DNA of 64,000 nt, taken from Effusibacillus consociatus. Its GTDB lineage: Bacteria > Bacillota > Bacilli > Tumebacillales > Effusibacillaceae. The notes under the pieces were generated by a model, which had not been told where the DNA came from, did no database searches, and saw only the letters and a list, made by a program, of their open reading frames with translations. Position numbers and translations under genes: made by a program. This document shows positions 1-7,515 of this stretch, one piece after another; within the stretch, counting starts at the first letter, position 1, and every line of letters starts with the position of its first letter. The DNA lies in the NCBI RefSeq assembly GCF_042652925.1, contig NZ_JBHSHC010000093.1:1-64000 (forward strand), given 5' to 3'.

Positions 1-9
1 AAAATTTAA

Positions 10-59
10 AAGAGCAACTCCAGCCTGGTTTTATGTGAACCAAATTGGCAGCTGCTCTT
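10..59. other. Inverted repeat upstream of the first gene
   Basis: AAGAGCA (10-16) is complemented exactly by TGCTCTT (53-59), ending 22 bases before the first start codon. It could be the terminator of a gene left of the window or a leader hairpin. It has no U-tract, so its function is uncertain. Confidence 0.3.
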
Positions 60-81
60 ACTATACAAGGGAGGTAGGAAC

Positions 82-573
82 ATGAAGAAAACAATGGTGA
101 TCGGAATTTCAACGTTAGGATTATTAGCAACAGTTTTAGGAGTGACAATGGTTGATACCACAGTTAACGCAGGAGTTAAGACGGAACAAAATTTAACCAA
201 ATTGGAAGAAATGGATATGAAGCTGGAATTATCAGTATCTCCAGCACCCATTGATGAAGATGCAGCAATAGAAAGTGCAAAAGCAACATTTGGTGGTTTA
301 GTTGTAGGTGCAAAACAAGTTAAGGTAGAGTATCATATGCTGACTAATAAGTCTTTCCAACTGTTCTCGGAAGAGGCAATTCAGAAGAACCCTAGTCTGA
401 AAACAAAAGGAATTGACAGGTTACCTGTTTATATTGTCACTTTTAAAGGTGTTGAAATTGAACAAAGCGGTCCTAAAAAGCAAACAGAATCGCCTAAAGG
501 CAAACATAGTGAATTGAATGTAGTTGTCGATGCTACAACTGGAGTGGCTCTAAAGGCTTTCTCTTATAGATAA
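82..573 (+). CDS. Exported PepSY-like protein of unknown function
   Basis: This 163-residue protein begins with a clear signal peptide: two lysines, a hydrophobic stretch to about residue 25, and a likely cleavage after VNA near residue 30. The start is supported by GGGAGGT nine bases upstream. The mature part has a charged DEDAAIESAK segment near residue 58 and ends in a strand pattern (ELNVVVDATTGVALKAF) like the last beta strands of PepSY domains, which often occur in exported inhibitors or modulators. That family link is my inference from the pattern. No operon partner is evident; two further exported proteins lie within 2 kb on the same strand. The DNA is more AT-rich than the core genes in this window. 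Confidence 0.75.
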   Translation: MKKTMVIGISTLGLLATVLGVTMVDTTVNAGVKTEQNLTKLEEMDMKLELSVSPAPIDEDAAIESAKATFGGLVVGAKQVKVEYHMLTNKSFQLFSEEAIQKNPSLKTKGIDRLPVYIVTFKGVEIEQSGPKKQTESPKGKHSELNVVVDATTGVALKAFSYR

Positions 574-592
574 AAGGGGCGAAGATTATTAA

Positions 593-673
593 GTGCGAAT
601 TGTATTGCTAGTCTTCTTTGGTTTTAGTATTTTTGTATTTAGCCTAAAGAACTTTTGCAATGAACAACTCTAA
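593..673 (+). CDS. Possible hydrophobic 26-residue peptide
   Basis: A GTG codon preceded by an AAGGGG-type motif (spacing about 12, longer than ideal) opens a 26-codon frame. Its N-terminal half is strongly hydrophobic (MRIVLLVFFGFSIFVFSL). It lies just behind the exported protein and before the duplicated gene end. It may be a genuine micropeptide, the truncated start of a lost membrane protein, or chance in AT-rich DNA. Confidence 0.2.
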   Translation: MRIVLLVFFGFSIFVFSLKNFCNEQL

Positions 674-702
674 AAATTAATGGATATTGTGAAAGTTTAT
701 AA

Positions 703-718
703 GCCCGCACTCGGCGGG
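703..718 (-). terminator. Terminator hairpin copied with the duplicated gene end
   Basis: GCCCGC / GCGGGC flank a four-base loop. The same hairpin sits behind the intact substrate-binding gene at 2424-2439. Read on the minus strand it follows the stop of the truncated copy at 745. Confidence 0.6.
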
Positions 719-744
719 CTTATACGATTTGTCGGAGCGAATCC

Positions 745-993
745 TCACTTCACCTGCTTCGCCTTCTCGGCAAACGAAGTGTTCACAAGCTTGTCGTAAG
801 GATCGAGGGTTTTCAGTTCGCCTGCCTGCCACATCACGGTGTGCATGTTTTCCCATTCTTCCTGGTCGATAATCGGGTCTTTTGCCCAGACGTCCGCTTT
901 TTTGTAGCGGTCCGCGACACTGACCAGAATGTCTTTTTCAACCTGCGGGAAGTAGGGGACGATGACGTCAGCCACTTCTTGCGGCGTTGCGTT
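745..993 (-). pseudogene. Truncated duplicate of the ABC substrate-binding protein C-terminus
   Basis: These 249 bases match 2464-2712, the last 82 codons of the intact substrate-binding gene, at all but five positions by eye. Homology stops abruptly at GCGTT (993 / 2712), and on the other side it continues in diverged form through the terminator hairpin. The frame is still open, with a few amino-acid changes (for example Arg to Trp and Ala to Val), but there is no 5' part, signal peptide or start site of its own. The two copies are direct repeats and bracket about 1.5 kb of unrelated AT-rich DNA, so it is probably the scar of an integration or partial duplication rather than a working gene. 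Confidence 0.9.
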
Positions 994-1260
994 AACGGGT
1001 GGGAACCCCTATTACTGCAAAAGAGCTTTTGGATTTGGTTTGGACAGGAGAATACGAAGTCAGTTTTAGTAATCTCTATCATTATATTTCGAAAATTAAG
1101 GGAAAAGCTCGAATGTAACCCCAATGATCCCAAAATATTACTTGCTTATAAGAAGGGTAAAGGAGGATTTATACTTCGGTTTTTTGAAGAAGAAGTTGAA
1201 GCTATTTCTATCCCTGAGATGAACCATAGACAACCTGAAAGAAATTTCAGGTGGATCTGA
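994..1260 (+). pseudogene. Frameshifted winged-helix DNA-binding domain remnant
   Basis: Starting exactly where the duplicated repeat ends, one frame reads PITAKELLDLVWTGEY and then YHYISK. After a one-base frame change around 1090-1100 the next frame reads REKLECNPNDPKILLAYKKG and GKGGFILRF. Joined, this has the helix pattern and the ISKLRxKLE...GKGGF ending of OmpR/SARP-type winged-helix domains. No start codon, receiver or other domain remains, and the stop is at 1258. I infer a decayed transcription-factor fragment brought in with the neighbouring AT-rich DNA. The family assignment rests on motif memory only. Confidence 0.5.
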
Positions 1261-1351
1261 ATGTTTTTTCGTAGTCGTTATTCAGCAGAAACTAGTAAAT
1301 TTAGTCTATCGGTTAATTGATGTGAAAAATACTTTTTAGGGAGAGATTAGA

Positions 1352-1738
1352 ATGATGAAAAAAGCATTAACTACCACCTTGATTATTGGTGGGATATTGG
1401 CAGCTGGTATTCAATCCAGTTATGCAGCTCCTGCCGGTTACGGGATCACAAGATACGAAACCGTAGTAATTATTGATAGTGGCGCGGTGCTTGAATATGG
1501 ACAAACCGAAGCCTCTGGTACAGATTTGAGTTACGTGAAGACATACACGGAGCTATATAAGGGTGGAGTTTGGCAGAAAAGCGCTTCCAGTACAGGTGCA
1601 ACTTATGCCTACGCGGAGAACAGGGCAATTAATGTATTGGGAGGTGTACTTTATGAGGGAAAATCCGTTCATGTAGCATATGGGAAAGATGGTACCGAGG
1701 ATAGACGATCATCTTATGCTTCGAAATACGCGTATTAA
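1352..1738 (+). CDS. Exported protein of unknown function
   Basis: This 128-residue protein starts at ATG 1352 (another ATG follows at 1355), seven bases after AGGGAGA. A signal peptide is obvious: lysines at 3-4, a hydrophobic run, and cleavage likely after SYAAPA near residue 27. The mature part is rich in Tyr, Gly, Ser and Thr (for example SASSTGATYAYAEN), which suggests a small beta-rich secreted or surface protein. It has no cysteines and no lipobox. I do not recognise the family; lactococcin-972-like bacteriocins were considered but their Trp/His signature is missing. It precedes another exported protein 60 bases downstream on the same strand, so the two may be co-transcribed. Confidence 0.7.
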   Translation: MMKKALTTTLIIGGILAAGIQSSYAAPAGYGITRYETVVIIDSGAVLEYGQTEASGTDLSYVKTYTELYKGGVWQKSASSTGATYAYAENRAINVLGGVLYEGKSVHVAYGKDGTEDRRSSYASKYAY

Positions 1739-1797
1739 AAAACTTCTTACAGTCTAAGATACAATCTAATCTAAGTAAATTTGAGGTGGTATTTAAA

Positions 1798-2352
1798 ATG
1801 AATAAGAAACTATTGATAGCCGGTTCTTTAATCGGGACTACATTGATTTCTGCAACATTCGCTTCCGGGTCAAACTACGAACTGTTTAACCATAACGAGC
1901 CGAAATCATGGGAGGAAGCCGACAAGACATTTGGAAAGTATAAAGGTGAGTCTCAAAAAGACGCTGAAATCGGTAAAGAAACAAAATCTTTTCATGTGAA
2001 GGCTCTGAAAGCGGTAGGGATTGATGTCAATGAGAGTAAGCTTAATAATTTGGCAACTCTGACGGACAAGTCGGGAACCAATTGGACTTACACCTCCTAT
2101 ATTCAAAGCAGTTTGATTGAGGATCAGATTCGTGCTAAATATTCACTTAAAGCTGCTACTTCTTTTATAAAAGTTCAGGAAGAAGCGATGAACTTGTTCC
2201 GTCAATCTGGAGACACTGTTCCTGTTATCTTGATAAATCCGGATCTTACAAAAGGACAGATTGTCTTCGCTCGGAATGAAGGTAATGGCGACGTTGTTAC
2301 AGTTAATATCTCATTTGACAAAAATATTGACAATTGGAGCATTTTAAAGTAA
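1798..2352 (+). CDS. Exported protein of unknown function
   Basis: This 184-residue protein is called from ATG 1798 rather than the in-frame GTG at 1786, because GAGGTGG at 1783-1789 is then correctly spaced. It has a typical signal peptide (MNKKLLIAGSLIGTTLISAT) with cleavage likely after FAS near residue 24. The mature part is hydrophilic, has no cysteine and no motif I recognise. It ends with a strong terminator at 2373-2404. With the genes at 82 and 1352 it forms a group of small exported proteins in AT-rich DNA bordered by a direct repeat. Confidence 0.7.
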   Translation: MNKKLLIAGSLIGTTLISATFASGSNYELFNHNEPKSWEEADKTFGKYKGESQKDAEIGKETKSFHVKALKAVGIDVNESKLNNLATLTDKSGTNWTYTSYIQSSLIEDQIRAKYSLKAATSFIKVQEEAMNLFRQSGDTVPVILINPDLTKGQIVFARNEGNGDVVTVNISFDKNIDNWSILK

Positions 2353-2372
2353 GAATAATTTCGAGAAGAATT

Positions 2373-2404
2373 AACCCTCTGTCACATCTTTGCAGAGGGT
2401 TTTA
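2373..2404 (+). terminator. Rho-independent terminator of the exported-protein gene
   Basis: AACCCTCTG and CAGAGGGTT form a nine-base stem, followed by TTT, 20 bases after the stop codon. Confidence 0.85.
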
Positions 2405-2423
2405 CACTACACGATGGAGAAAA

Positions 2424-2439
2424 GCCCGCACTCGGCGGG
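2424..2439 (-). terminator. Terminator of the substrate-binding protein gene
   Basis: GCCCGC / GCGGGT hairpin read on the minus strand, ending in CTTTT, just beyond the stop at 2464. A copy of the hairpin is at 703-718. Confidence 0.75.
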
Positions 2440-2463
2440 TTATTTATATATACGGAACAATCA

Positions 2464-3468
2464 TCACTTCACCTGCTTCGCCTTCTCGGCAAACGAAGTG
2501 TTCACAAGCTTGTCGTAAGGACCGGGGGTTTTCAGTTCGCCTGCCTGCCGCATCACGGTGTGCATGTTTTCCCATTCTTCCTGGTCGATAATCGGGTCTT
2601 TTGCCCAGACGTCCGCTTTTTTGTAGCGGTCCGCGACACTGACCAGAATGTCTTTTTCAACCTGCGGGAAGTAGGGGGCGATGACGTCAGCGACTTCTTG
2701 CGGCGTTGCGTTGTGGACCCAATTTTGCGCTTTCTGGATCGCGTTTGTGAACTTCTGGATCGTGTTCGGGTTGGCTTTAATGAAGCTGTCTTTTGCCAAA
2801 AATACGGTGTAAGGGAGTTTTCCGCTGTCCTTCCCCAAGGAGATTACCGGATATCCTTTGCCCTGCTTCTCAAGAATCGAGGCAGCCGGTTCAAACGCTT
2901 GGTAAAAGTCGCCCGTTCCGGACGCAAACGCGGCCGTTTGGTTGTCAAATGAGATGTTTTGAATGATTTGATTGTCTGCTTTGGGATTGACACCGTTTTT
3001 GCGCTGAACGAATTCACTTACCATCTCCGGCATTGAACCGTTGCGGGAGCCGACGATCGATTTTCCTTTGGTCATCGACCAATCGAAATTCTCGATTTTT
3101 TGCCGTGCCACCAGGAAGGTGCCGTCCCGTTGGGTAAGTTGCGCGAAATTCACGACCGGTTCCGGTGAACCCTGCTGATGCACAAAGACGGTGGTTTCAG
3201 CTCCTACCAAGCCCACATCCGCCTGATTGGACAAGATGGCGGTCATGACTTTGTCCCCGCCCCAGGCGGTGGTCAATTCCACTTCCAAACCTTGTTCTTT
3301 GAAGAACCCTTTTTCAATCGCCACATACTGCGGCGCATAGAACACGGAGCGAATCACCTCCGACAGGCGAATTTTCGTTTTTTCAGCCGCCGGTTCCGCT
3401 CCGCAGCCGACAGAAGCCAGCAGCAGCGCTCCTGTAAGCAAGAGGCTTCCGATTGTTTTCCATTTCAC
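2464..3468 (-). CDS. ABC transporter substrate-binding lipoprotein, SsuA/ThiY (NMT1) type
   Basis: This 334-residue lipoprotein has a signal peptide ending in the lipobox LASVGC (Cys near residue 22). The mature protein carries features of the NMT1/SsuA-like periplasmic-binding fold: RLSEVIRSVFYAPQYVAIEK near the N-terminus, then GGDKVMTAILSNQADVGLVG. Such proteins capture aliphatic sulfonates, thiamine precursors, nitrate or similar small anions for an ABC importer. No permease or ATPase gene lies nearby, so it is an orphan here and its ligand cannot be stated. The start is GTG 3468, behind AAGGAGGT. It is divergent from hemA. Its last 82 codons are duplicated at 745-993. Confidence 0.85.
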   Translation of the reverse strand: MKWKTIGSLLLTGALLLASVGCGAEPAAEKTKIRLSEVIRSVFYAPQYVAIEKGFFKEQGLEVELTTAWGGDKVMTAILSNQADVGLVGAETTVFVHQQGSPEPVVNFAQLTQRDGTFLVARQKIENFDWSMTKGKSIVGSRNGSMPEMVSEFVQRKNGVNPKADNQIIQNISFDNQTAAFASGTGDFYQAFEPAASILEKQGKGYPVISLGKDSGKLPYTVFLAKDSFIKANPNTIQKFTNAIQKAQNWVHNATPQEVADVIAPYFPQVEKDILVSVADRYKKADVWAKDPIIDQEEWENMHTVMRQAGELKTPGPYDKLVNTSFAEKAKQVK

Positions 3469-3606
3469 GAGTCCTTGACCTCCTTTTGCATGATATCCAT
3501 CCTATGCATTCGCCCAAAAAAGGTGAAATCCAAGGGACACAACGGGGACGTCATAAAGTTGACAGATCAAACTTGTATACTCGTATTTCGATTTTGGGTG
3601 TATTAG

Positions 3607-3615
3607 TGTTATAAT
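3607..3615 (+). promoter_or_regulatory. Extended -10 promoter of the hem operon
   Basis: TGTTATAAT is a perfect extended -10 element (TG at 3607-3608, TATAAT at 3610-3615), 57 bases before the hemA start. No good -35 box lies 17 bases upstream, which extended -10 promoters tolerate. Confidence 0.65.
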
Positions 3616-3672
3616 AGGTCGAAAGTTGAAGTGCATGGATTCAATTGTTTTGTTTTGAACGGAGGGGGATAG

Positions 3673-5097
3673 ATGAATATCCTCGTAGTTGGCCTTAACT
3701 ACCGGACTGCCCCTGTGGAAATCCGTGAACGGTTCAGTGTATCCGATCAAGTGTTGATCAACGCGCTCCACCAGCTTACCGAGTCTTGTCATCTGGCGGA
3801 ATCGGTGATCGTATCGACATGCAATCGGACTGAGGTTTATGCGGTAACCAATACAGTGGAGTTTGGACGGGAAGAGATTATCGACTATTTGGCCGACGCC
3901 TCAGGGATCAACCGTGAGGTGTTTTTGCCGTATCTATATATTTACATTGACGATCAGGCTGTACGTCACTTGTTCCGCGTAACGTGCGGTTTGGATTCAA
4001 TGGTGCTTGGTGAAACGCAAATTCTCGGCCAGGTGCGGGATGCCTTCCTTCACGCACAGGAGTTGGGCGTTACGGGATCGACGTTTAACAACTTGTTCAA
4101 ACGGGCGGTCACTCTTGCAAAACTTGCCCATTCCGAGACCGAGATTGGCCGTCACGCGGTGTCTGTTTCTTATGCTGCCGTTGAATTGGCTAAGAAAATT
4201 TTCGAAGAACTCAACAATAAAACCGTTCTTATCATCGGGGCGGGAAAAATGAGCGAGTTGACGGCGAAACATCTGTATTCTTCCGGAGCTCGCCGCGTGC
4301 TGGTAGTGAATCGAACTTTTGACAGGGCCAAGGAACTGGCAGAGAAGTTCGAAGGACATGCTCTGGAGCTTAAGTCGATTGACCTCGCCTTGAAAGAGGC
4401 GGATATTGTGATTTCTTCGACCGGTGCCGAAGGGTACGTCGTCACCAAAAACCAGGTAGCAGGAGTCATGAAGCAGCGCCGTTTTCGACCGTTGTTTTTG
4501 ATTGATATTGCTGTTCCGCGCGACTTGGATCCTGCCATTAACAAGCTGGACAATGTGTTCCTCTACGACATTGATGATTTGGAAGGCGTAATTGCGGCCA
4601 ATCTGGCGGAACGCAAGAAAGAAGCGGAAAAAATCAGCGTCCTGCTGGAACAGGAGCTTGTTGCTTTCAAGCAATGGCAGACGGAGCGGGCAGCCATTCC
4701 GCTCATTCAGGCGGTCCAGAAGAAAGCGGGGGCCATCCAGCAGTCGGTGATGGAAAGCTTGAAAAACAAGCTGCCGCATCTGACGGAACGGGATCTCTAT
4801 CAGCTTGAAAAACACACAATGACCATGATTAACCAGCTGCTTCATGACCCGATTATCCAGATCAAAGAAATGGCGGTTGAGCCGGAGGCTGAACTTTATT
4901 TGAAAGCTTTCTCGAGGATTTTTGGACTCGAAGCAGCTGCTGAAACTCCAAAAAACCAGCCAACTCCCCAACCGGAAGGAGACAAGCAGCCGAAACTGCA
5001 GACAACCGGTTCTTCTGCGGGTCCGAGTGCAAATTATAAGACCACTACCAGGAAGGCTTCCGTCGATAGTCAATTGATCGGCGGCCTGTCACAATAA
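3673..5097 (+). CDS. hemA: Glutamyl-tRNA reductase
   Basis: HemA reduces glutamyl-tRNA(Glu) to glutamate-1-semialdehyde with NADPH, the first committed step of C5-pathway tetrapyrrole synthesis. The N-terminal catalytic domain holds STCNRTEVYAV with the thioester Cys at residue 50. The NADPH-binding domain starts near residue 182 with VLIIGAGKMSELTAK. The helical dimerisation domain follows and ends at about residue 430. At 474 residues it is slightly longer than usual because of a Pro/Gln/Thr-rich tail of about 45 residues with no recognised function. The start is ATG 3673 behind GGAGGGGG. It is the first gene of an operon that continues without a gap to hemL. Confidence 0.97.
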   Translation: MNILVVGLNYRTAPVEIRERFSVSDQVLINALHQLTESCHLAESVIVSTCNRTEVYAVTNTVEFGREEIIDYLADASGINREVFLPYLYIYIDDQAVRHLFRVTCGLDSMVLGETQILGQVRDAFLHAQELGVTGSTFNNLFKRAVTLAKLAHSETEIGRHAVSVSYAAVELAKKIFEELNNKTVLIIGAGKMSELTAKHLYSSGARRVLVVNRTFDRAKELAEKFEGHALELKSIDLALKEADIVISSTGAEGYVVTKNQVAGVMKQRRFRPLFLIDIAVPRDLDPAINKLDNVFLYDIDDLEGVIAANLAERKKEAEKISVLLEQELVAFKQWQTERAAIPLIQAVQKKAGAIQQSVMESLKNKLPHLTERDLYQLEKHTMTMINQLLHDPIIQIKEMAVEPEAELYLKAFSRIFGLEAAAETPKNQPTPQPEGDKQPKLQTTGSSAGPSANYKTTTRKASVDSQLIGGLSQ

Positions 5098-5107
5098 GGG
5101 GGGGCAT

Positions 5108-5932
5108 ATGATGCAGGGAAGTGTCCTTCTGTATGATGTTATGACATTTATTTACGCGGTCGCGGTACTGCTGTATTTCGTGGACTTTGTACAACCGAAC
5201 CGTAAAGTAAATCGCGCGGCGTTTGTTCTGTTATCCGCGGTTTGGGTGATTCAATCGGTATTCTTCGTTTTACGGATGCTGGAATTGAATTATGTTCCAG
5301 TACTGACAACGTTTGAAACCATGATTTTCTTTTCGTGGATCTTAATTACGTTCTCACTGGTCATCAATTTCTTTTACAGAATCGATCTCTTTACGTTTTT
5401 TACGAACGTGGTCGGCTTTGCGGTGGTAGCTTTTGTCACTTTTACGGATAAGGGAGCCACCTCGTTGTCCGCCTCGCTGCAGGGAAATCTGTTGGTGCTG
5501 CATGTCACCATGGCATTTTTGAGCTATGCCTGTTTTCTTCTGGCAACGATCTTCTCCATCATGTATCTGATTCAGGAGAAGCTTCTCAAAGAGAAGAGAT
5601 GGAATGATCTGTTCCGGAGATTGCCGTCGCTTGATCAACTGGAACAATTTTCTTACCGGTTGATCGTATTCGGGTTCCCGATGCTGTTGGTTGCGATGAT
5701 TCTTGGGGCAATCTGGTATAATGCCCGATTTGATCAGGTGTTGATATTGGATCCGAAGCCTGTCGTTTCGGTTGCTCTTTTGGTGATCTACGGGATCTAT
5801 CTGTACCTCAGAGTGTCGGCCGGGTGGCTTGGGAGAAGATTGGCATGGATCAACATCACCGCGTTCATGGCTGTAGTGATCAATTATTTGATTGTCGGGA
5901 ACTTTTTCTCCGAGTTCCACAATTGGAAATAA
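5108..5932 (+). CDS. hemX: HemX, CcsA-type membrane protein
   Basis: This 274-residue polytopic membrane protein of the cytochrome c assembly (CcsA/HemX) family has about eight hydrophobic helices. It carries the family-typical stretch of a conserved His/aromatic helix (LLVLHVTMAFLSYACFLLA, about 128-146). In Bacillus subtilis the gene at this position, hemX, encodes a membrane protein that lowers HemA levels. Position directly behind hemA and matching length support the same role here; a direct part in heme handling is possible. The start is ATG 5108 (5111 is an alternative), eight bases after GGGGGG. It is 10 bases from hemA and 12 from the next gene, so clearly co-transcribed. Confidence 0.88.
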   Translation: MMQGSVLLYDVMTFIYAVAVLLYFVDFVQPNRKVNRAAFVLLSAVWVIQSVFFVLRMLELNYVPVLTTFETMIFFSWILITFSLVINFFYRIDLFTFFTNVVGFAVVAFVTFTDKGATSLSASLQGNLLVLHVTMAFLSYACFLLATIFSIMYLIQEKLLKEKRWNDLFRRLPSLDQLEQFSYRLIVFGFPMLLVAMILGAIWYNARFDQVLILDPKPVVSVALLVIYGIYLYLRVSAGWLGRRLAWINITAFMAVVINYLIVGNFFSEFHNWK

Positions 5933-5944
5933 TCGGGGGCCTGC

Positions 5945-6592
5945 ATGGATAAACAATTTTTCGGTGCATTCCTGGATTTGTCCAAACGGTTGTGTGTGGT
6001 GATTGGGGGAGGAAAAGTTGCGGAGCGCAAGGTCCAATCTTTGCTGCTTTGTGAGGCGAGGGTGCGAATCGTTTCCCCCACCCTGACACCTGCATTGGCT
6101 GAACTTGTATCGGAAGGACGAATTGAATATGTGGAGCGATCCTTCCAATCAGGGGATACAAAAGGGGCCTTTTTGACAGTTGCGGCCACCAATTCTCCCG
6201 AGGTTAACCGATTGGTTGTCCAAGAAGCGGAGGCGGATGGACGATTGGTCAACTCCGTGCATGCTTCCACTAGAGGAAATACGATTTTTCCCGCGGTAGT
6301 CCGGCGAGGCCCTTTACAGGTGGCGATTTCCACTTCGGGAACGGGACCTGCTGTTGCCCGCGCTGTTCGTGAGGAGCTTGAGAACTATTTTGACACAGAG
6401 TACGAACTGTATCTGCATAAAGTAAGCTCGATTCGGAACATGCTGATGAAAACAATCGAAGATGAGGCAGTACGTGCGGAGATTATCAGGGAGATTGTCC
6501 AGTCAAACGTACGGGAATTGCTTCGTTCGGGAAACGAGGCGGAAGCAGACCGGACGATCCGAGTCATCATAGAGGGGCGGAGAAATTCATGA
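5945..6592 (+). CDS. Precorrin-2 dehydrogenase / sirohydrochlorin ferrochelatase (SirC/Met8 type)
   Basis: This 215-residue protein opens with the NAD(P)-binding motif VIGGGKVAERKVQSLL near residue 20. It also has the family sequence NSVHASTRGNTIFPAVVRRG around residues 100-120 and SGTGPAVARAVREELE. These enzymes oxidise precorrin-2 to sirohydrochlorin and in some family members also insert iron to give siroheme. Together with the methyltransferase half of the gene at 7515 it gives a siroheme branch from uroporphyrinogen III inside the heme operon. It overlaps hemC by four bases (ATGA), indicating translational coupling. Whether it is dehydrogenase only or bifunctional cannot be settled from sequence alone. 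Confidence 0.92.
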   Translation: MDKQFFGAFLDLSKRLCVVIGGGKVAERKVQSLLLCEARVRIVSPTLTPALAELVSEGRIEYVERSFQSGDTKGAFLTVAATNSPEVNRLVVQEAEADGRLVNSVHASTRGNTIFPAVVRRGPLQVAISTSGTGPAVARAVREELENYFDTEYELYLHKVSSIRNMLMKTIEDEAVRAEIIREIVQSNVRELLRSGNEAEADRTIRVIIEGRRNS

Positions 6593-7515
6593 GGCATATT
6601 AAAGTCGGAACTCGACAGAGTTCTTTAGCGCTTACACAAACGAATTGGGTATGCTCCCAGCTTGAGTCCATCTATCCGGGCTTAAATATCGAAACGGAGA
6701 AAATTGTAACCAAAGGCGATCGCATTCTTGAAGTCACATTGTCCAAGGTGGGCGGCAAAGGATTGTTTGTGAAAGAGATTGAGCAGGCACTGCTCGATAA
6801 AACGGTCGATTTCGCCGTGCACAGCATGAAGGATATGCCCGCTGAAATGCCGGAAGGGCTGATTATTGCTGCAGTTCCTGAGCGTGAAGATCCCCGGGAT
6901 GTGTTGATCAGCCGGGATGGCCGCACGTTTTCCGAGCTTCCGAAAGGTGCGAAAGTCGGAACCAGTTCTTTGCGCCGGGCCGCCCAATTAAAGGCTGCCC
7001 GACCTGACCTCGAGATTCTGCCGCTGCGCGGAAATATCGACACACGGTTGCGAAAGCTGGAAGAGGAAGGTCTCGATGCGATTATCCTTGCGGCCGCAGG
7101 TCTTTCCCGGATGGGGTGGCTGAATCGCGCAACGGAGAGGTTATCGGTTGACATCTGCATTCCGGCTGTCGGACAGGGTGCGCTTGCCATCCAATGCCGG
7201 GCTGACGACGAAGACATGATCGATTTATTGGCGGCGTTGGAACATCAAGCGACTCGCCTGGAAGTGAGGGCGGAGCGGGCTTTTCTGGGCAAACTGAACG
7301 GCGGATGCCAGGTGCCGATTGGCGGATACGCAGAGTATCATGACCAGACGGTGTCTCTTCGGGGAATTGTCGGAACTCCTGATGGCGAAACACTGCTGAA
7401 AGATTTTGCGGAAGGAGACAATCCGGAGGAGCTCGGTTTGTTAATGGCCGAGAAACTGCTTGAAAAAGGCGCCCGTAAGATTCTGGCTGATGTCCGCGAG
7501 GAGTTGAAATCCTAA
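6589..7515 (+). CDS. hemC: Hydroxymethylbilane synthase (porphobilinogen deaminase)
   Basis: HemC joins four porphobilinogen units into linear hydroxymethylbilane. The 308-residue length is normal. Visible motifs are GTRQSSLALTQTNWV at the N-terminus, DFAVHSMKDMP around residue 80, GTSSLRRAAQL and LRGNIDTRLRKL in the substrate site. The dipyrromethane-cofactor region is LNGGCQVPIGGYA, with the attachment Cys near residue 242. The start overlaps the previous stop by four bases, and its own stop shares one base with the next start codon. Confidence 0.97.
   Translation: MRHIKVGTRQSSLALTQTNWVCSQLESIYPGLNIETEKIVTKGDRILEVTLSKVGGKGLFVKEIEQALLDKTVDFAVHSMKDMPAEMPEGLIIAAVPEREDPRDVLISRDGRTFSELPKGAKVGTSSLRRAAQLKAARPDLEILPLRGNIDTRLRKLEEEGLDAIILAAAGLSRMGWLNRATERLSVDICIPAVGQGALAIQCRADDEDMIDLLAALEHQATRLEVRAERAFLGKLNGGCQVPIGGYAEYHDQTVSLRGIVGTPDGETLLKDFAEGDNPEELGLLMAEKLLEKGARKILADVREELKS

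Noticed and set aside
841..1000. Plus-strand frame across the duplicated gene end
   Set aside because: The same plus-strand frame occurs opposite the intact copy at 2560, so it is a shadow of the substrate-binding gene. Only the part after 994 was kept, as a winged-helix remnant.
1352..1738. Possible lactococcin-972-like bacteriocin
   Set aside because: Size and signal peptide fit, but the characteristic Trp/His/Ser-Asn-Tyr pattern of that family is missing.
3559..3581. TTGACA ... TATACT pair upstream of hemA
   Set aside because: The spacer is only 11 bases, too short for a sigma-A promoter; the extended -10 at 3607-3615 fits better.
3997..5073. Long open frame antisense to hemA (358 codons)
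   Set aside because: It has no ribosome site or family resemblance and lies wholly inside a clear hemA; its openness follows from hemA codon use.
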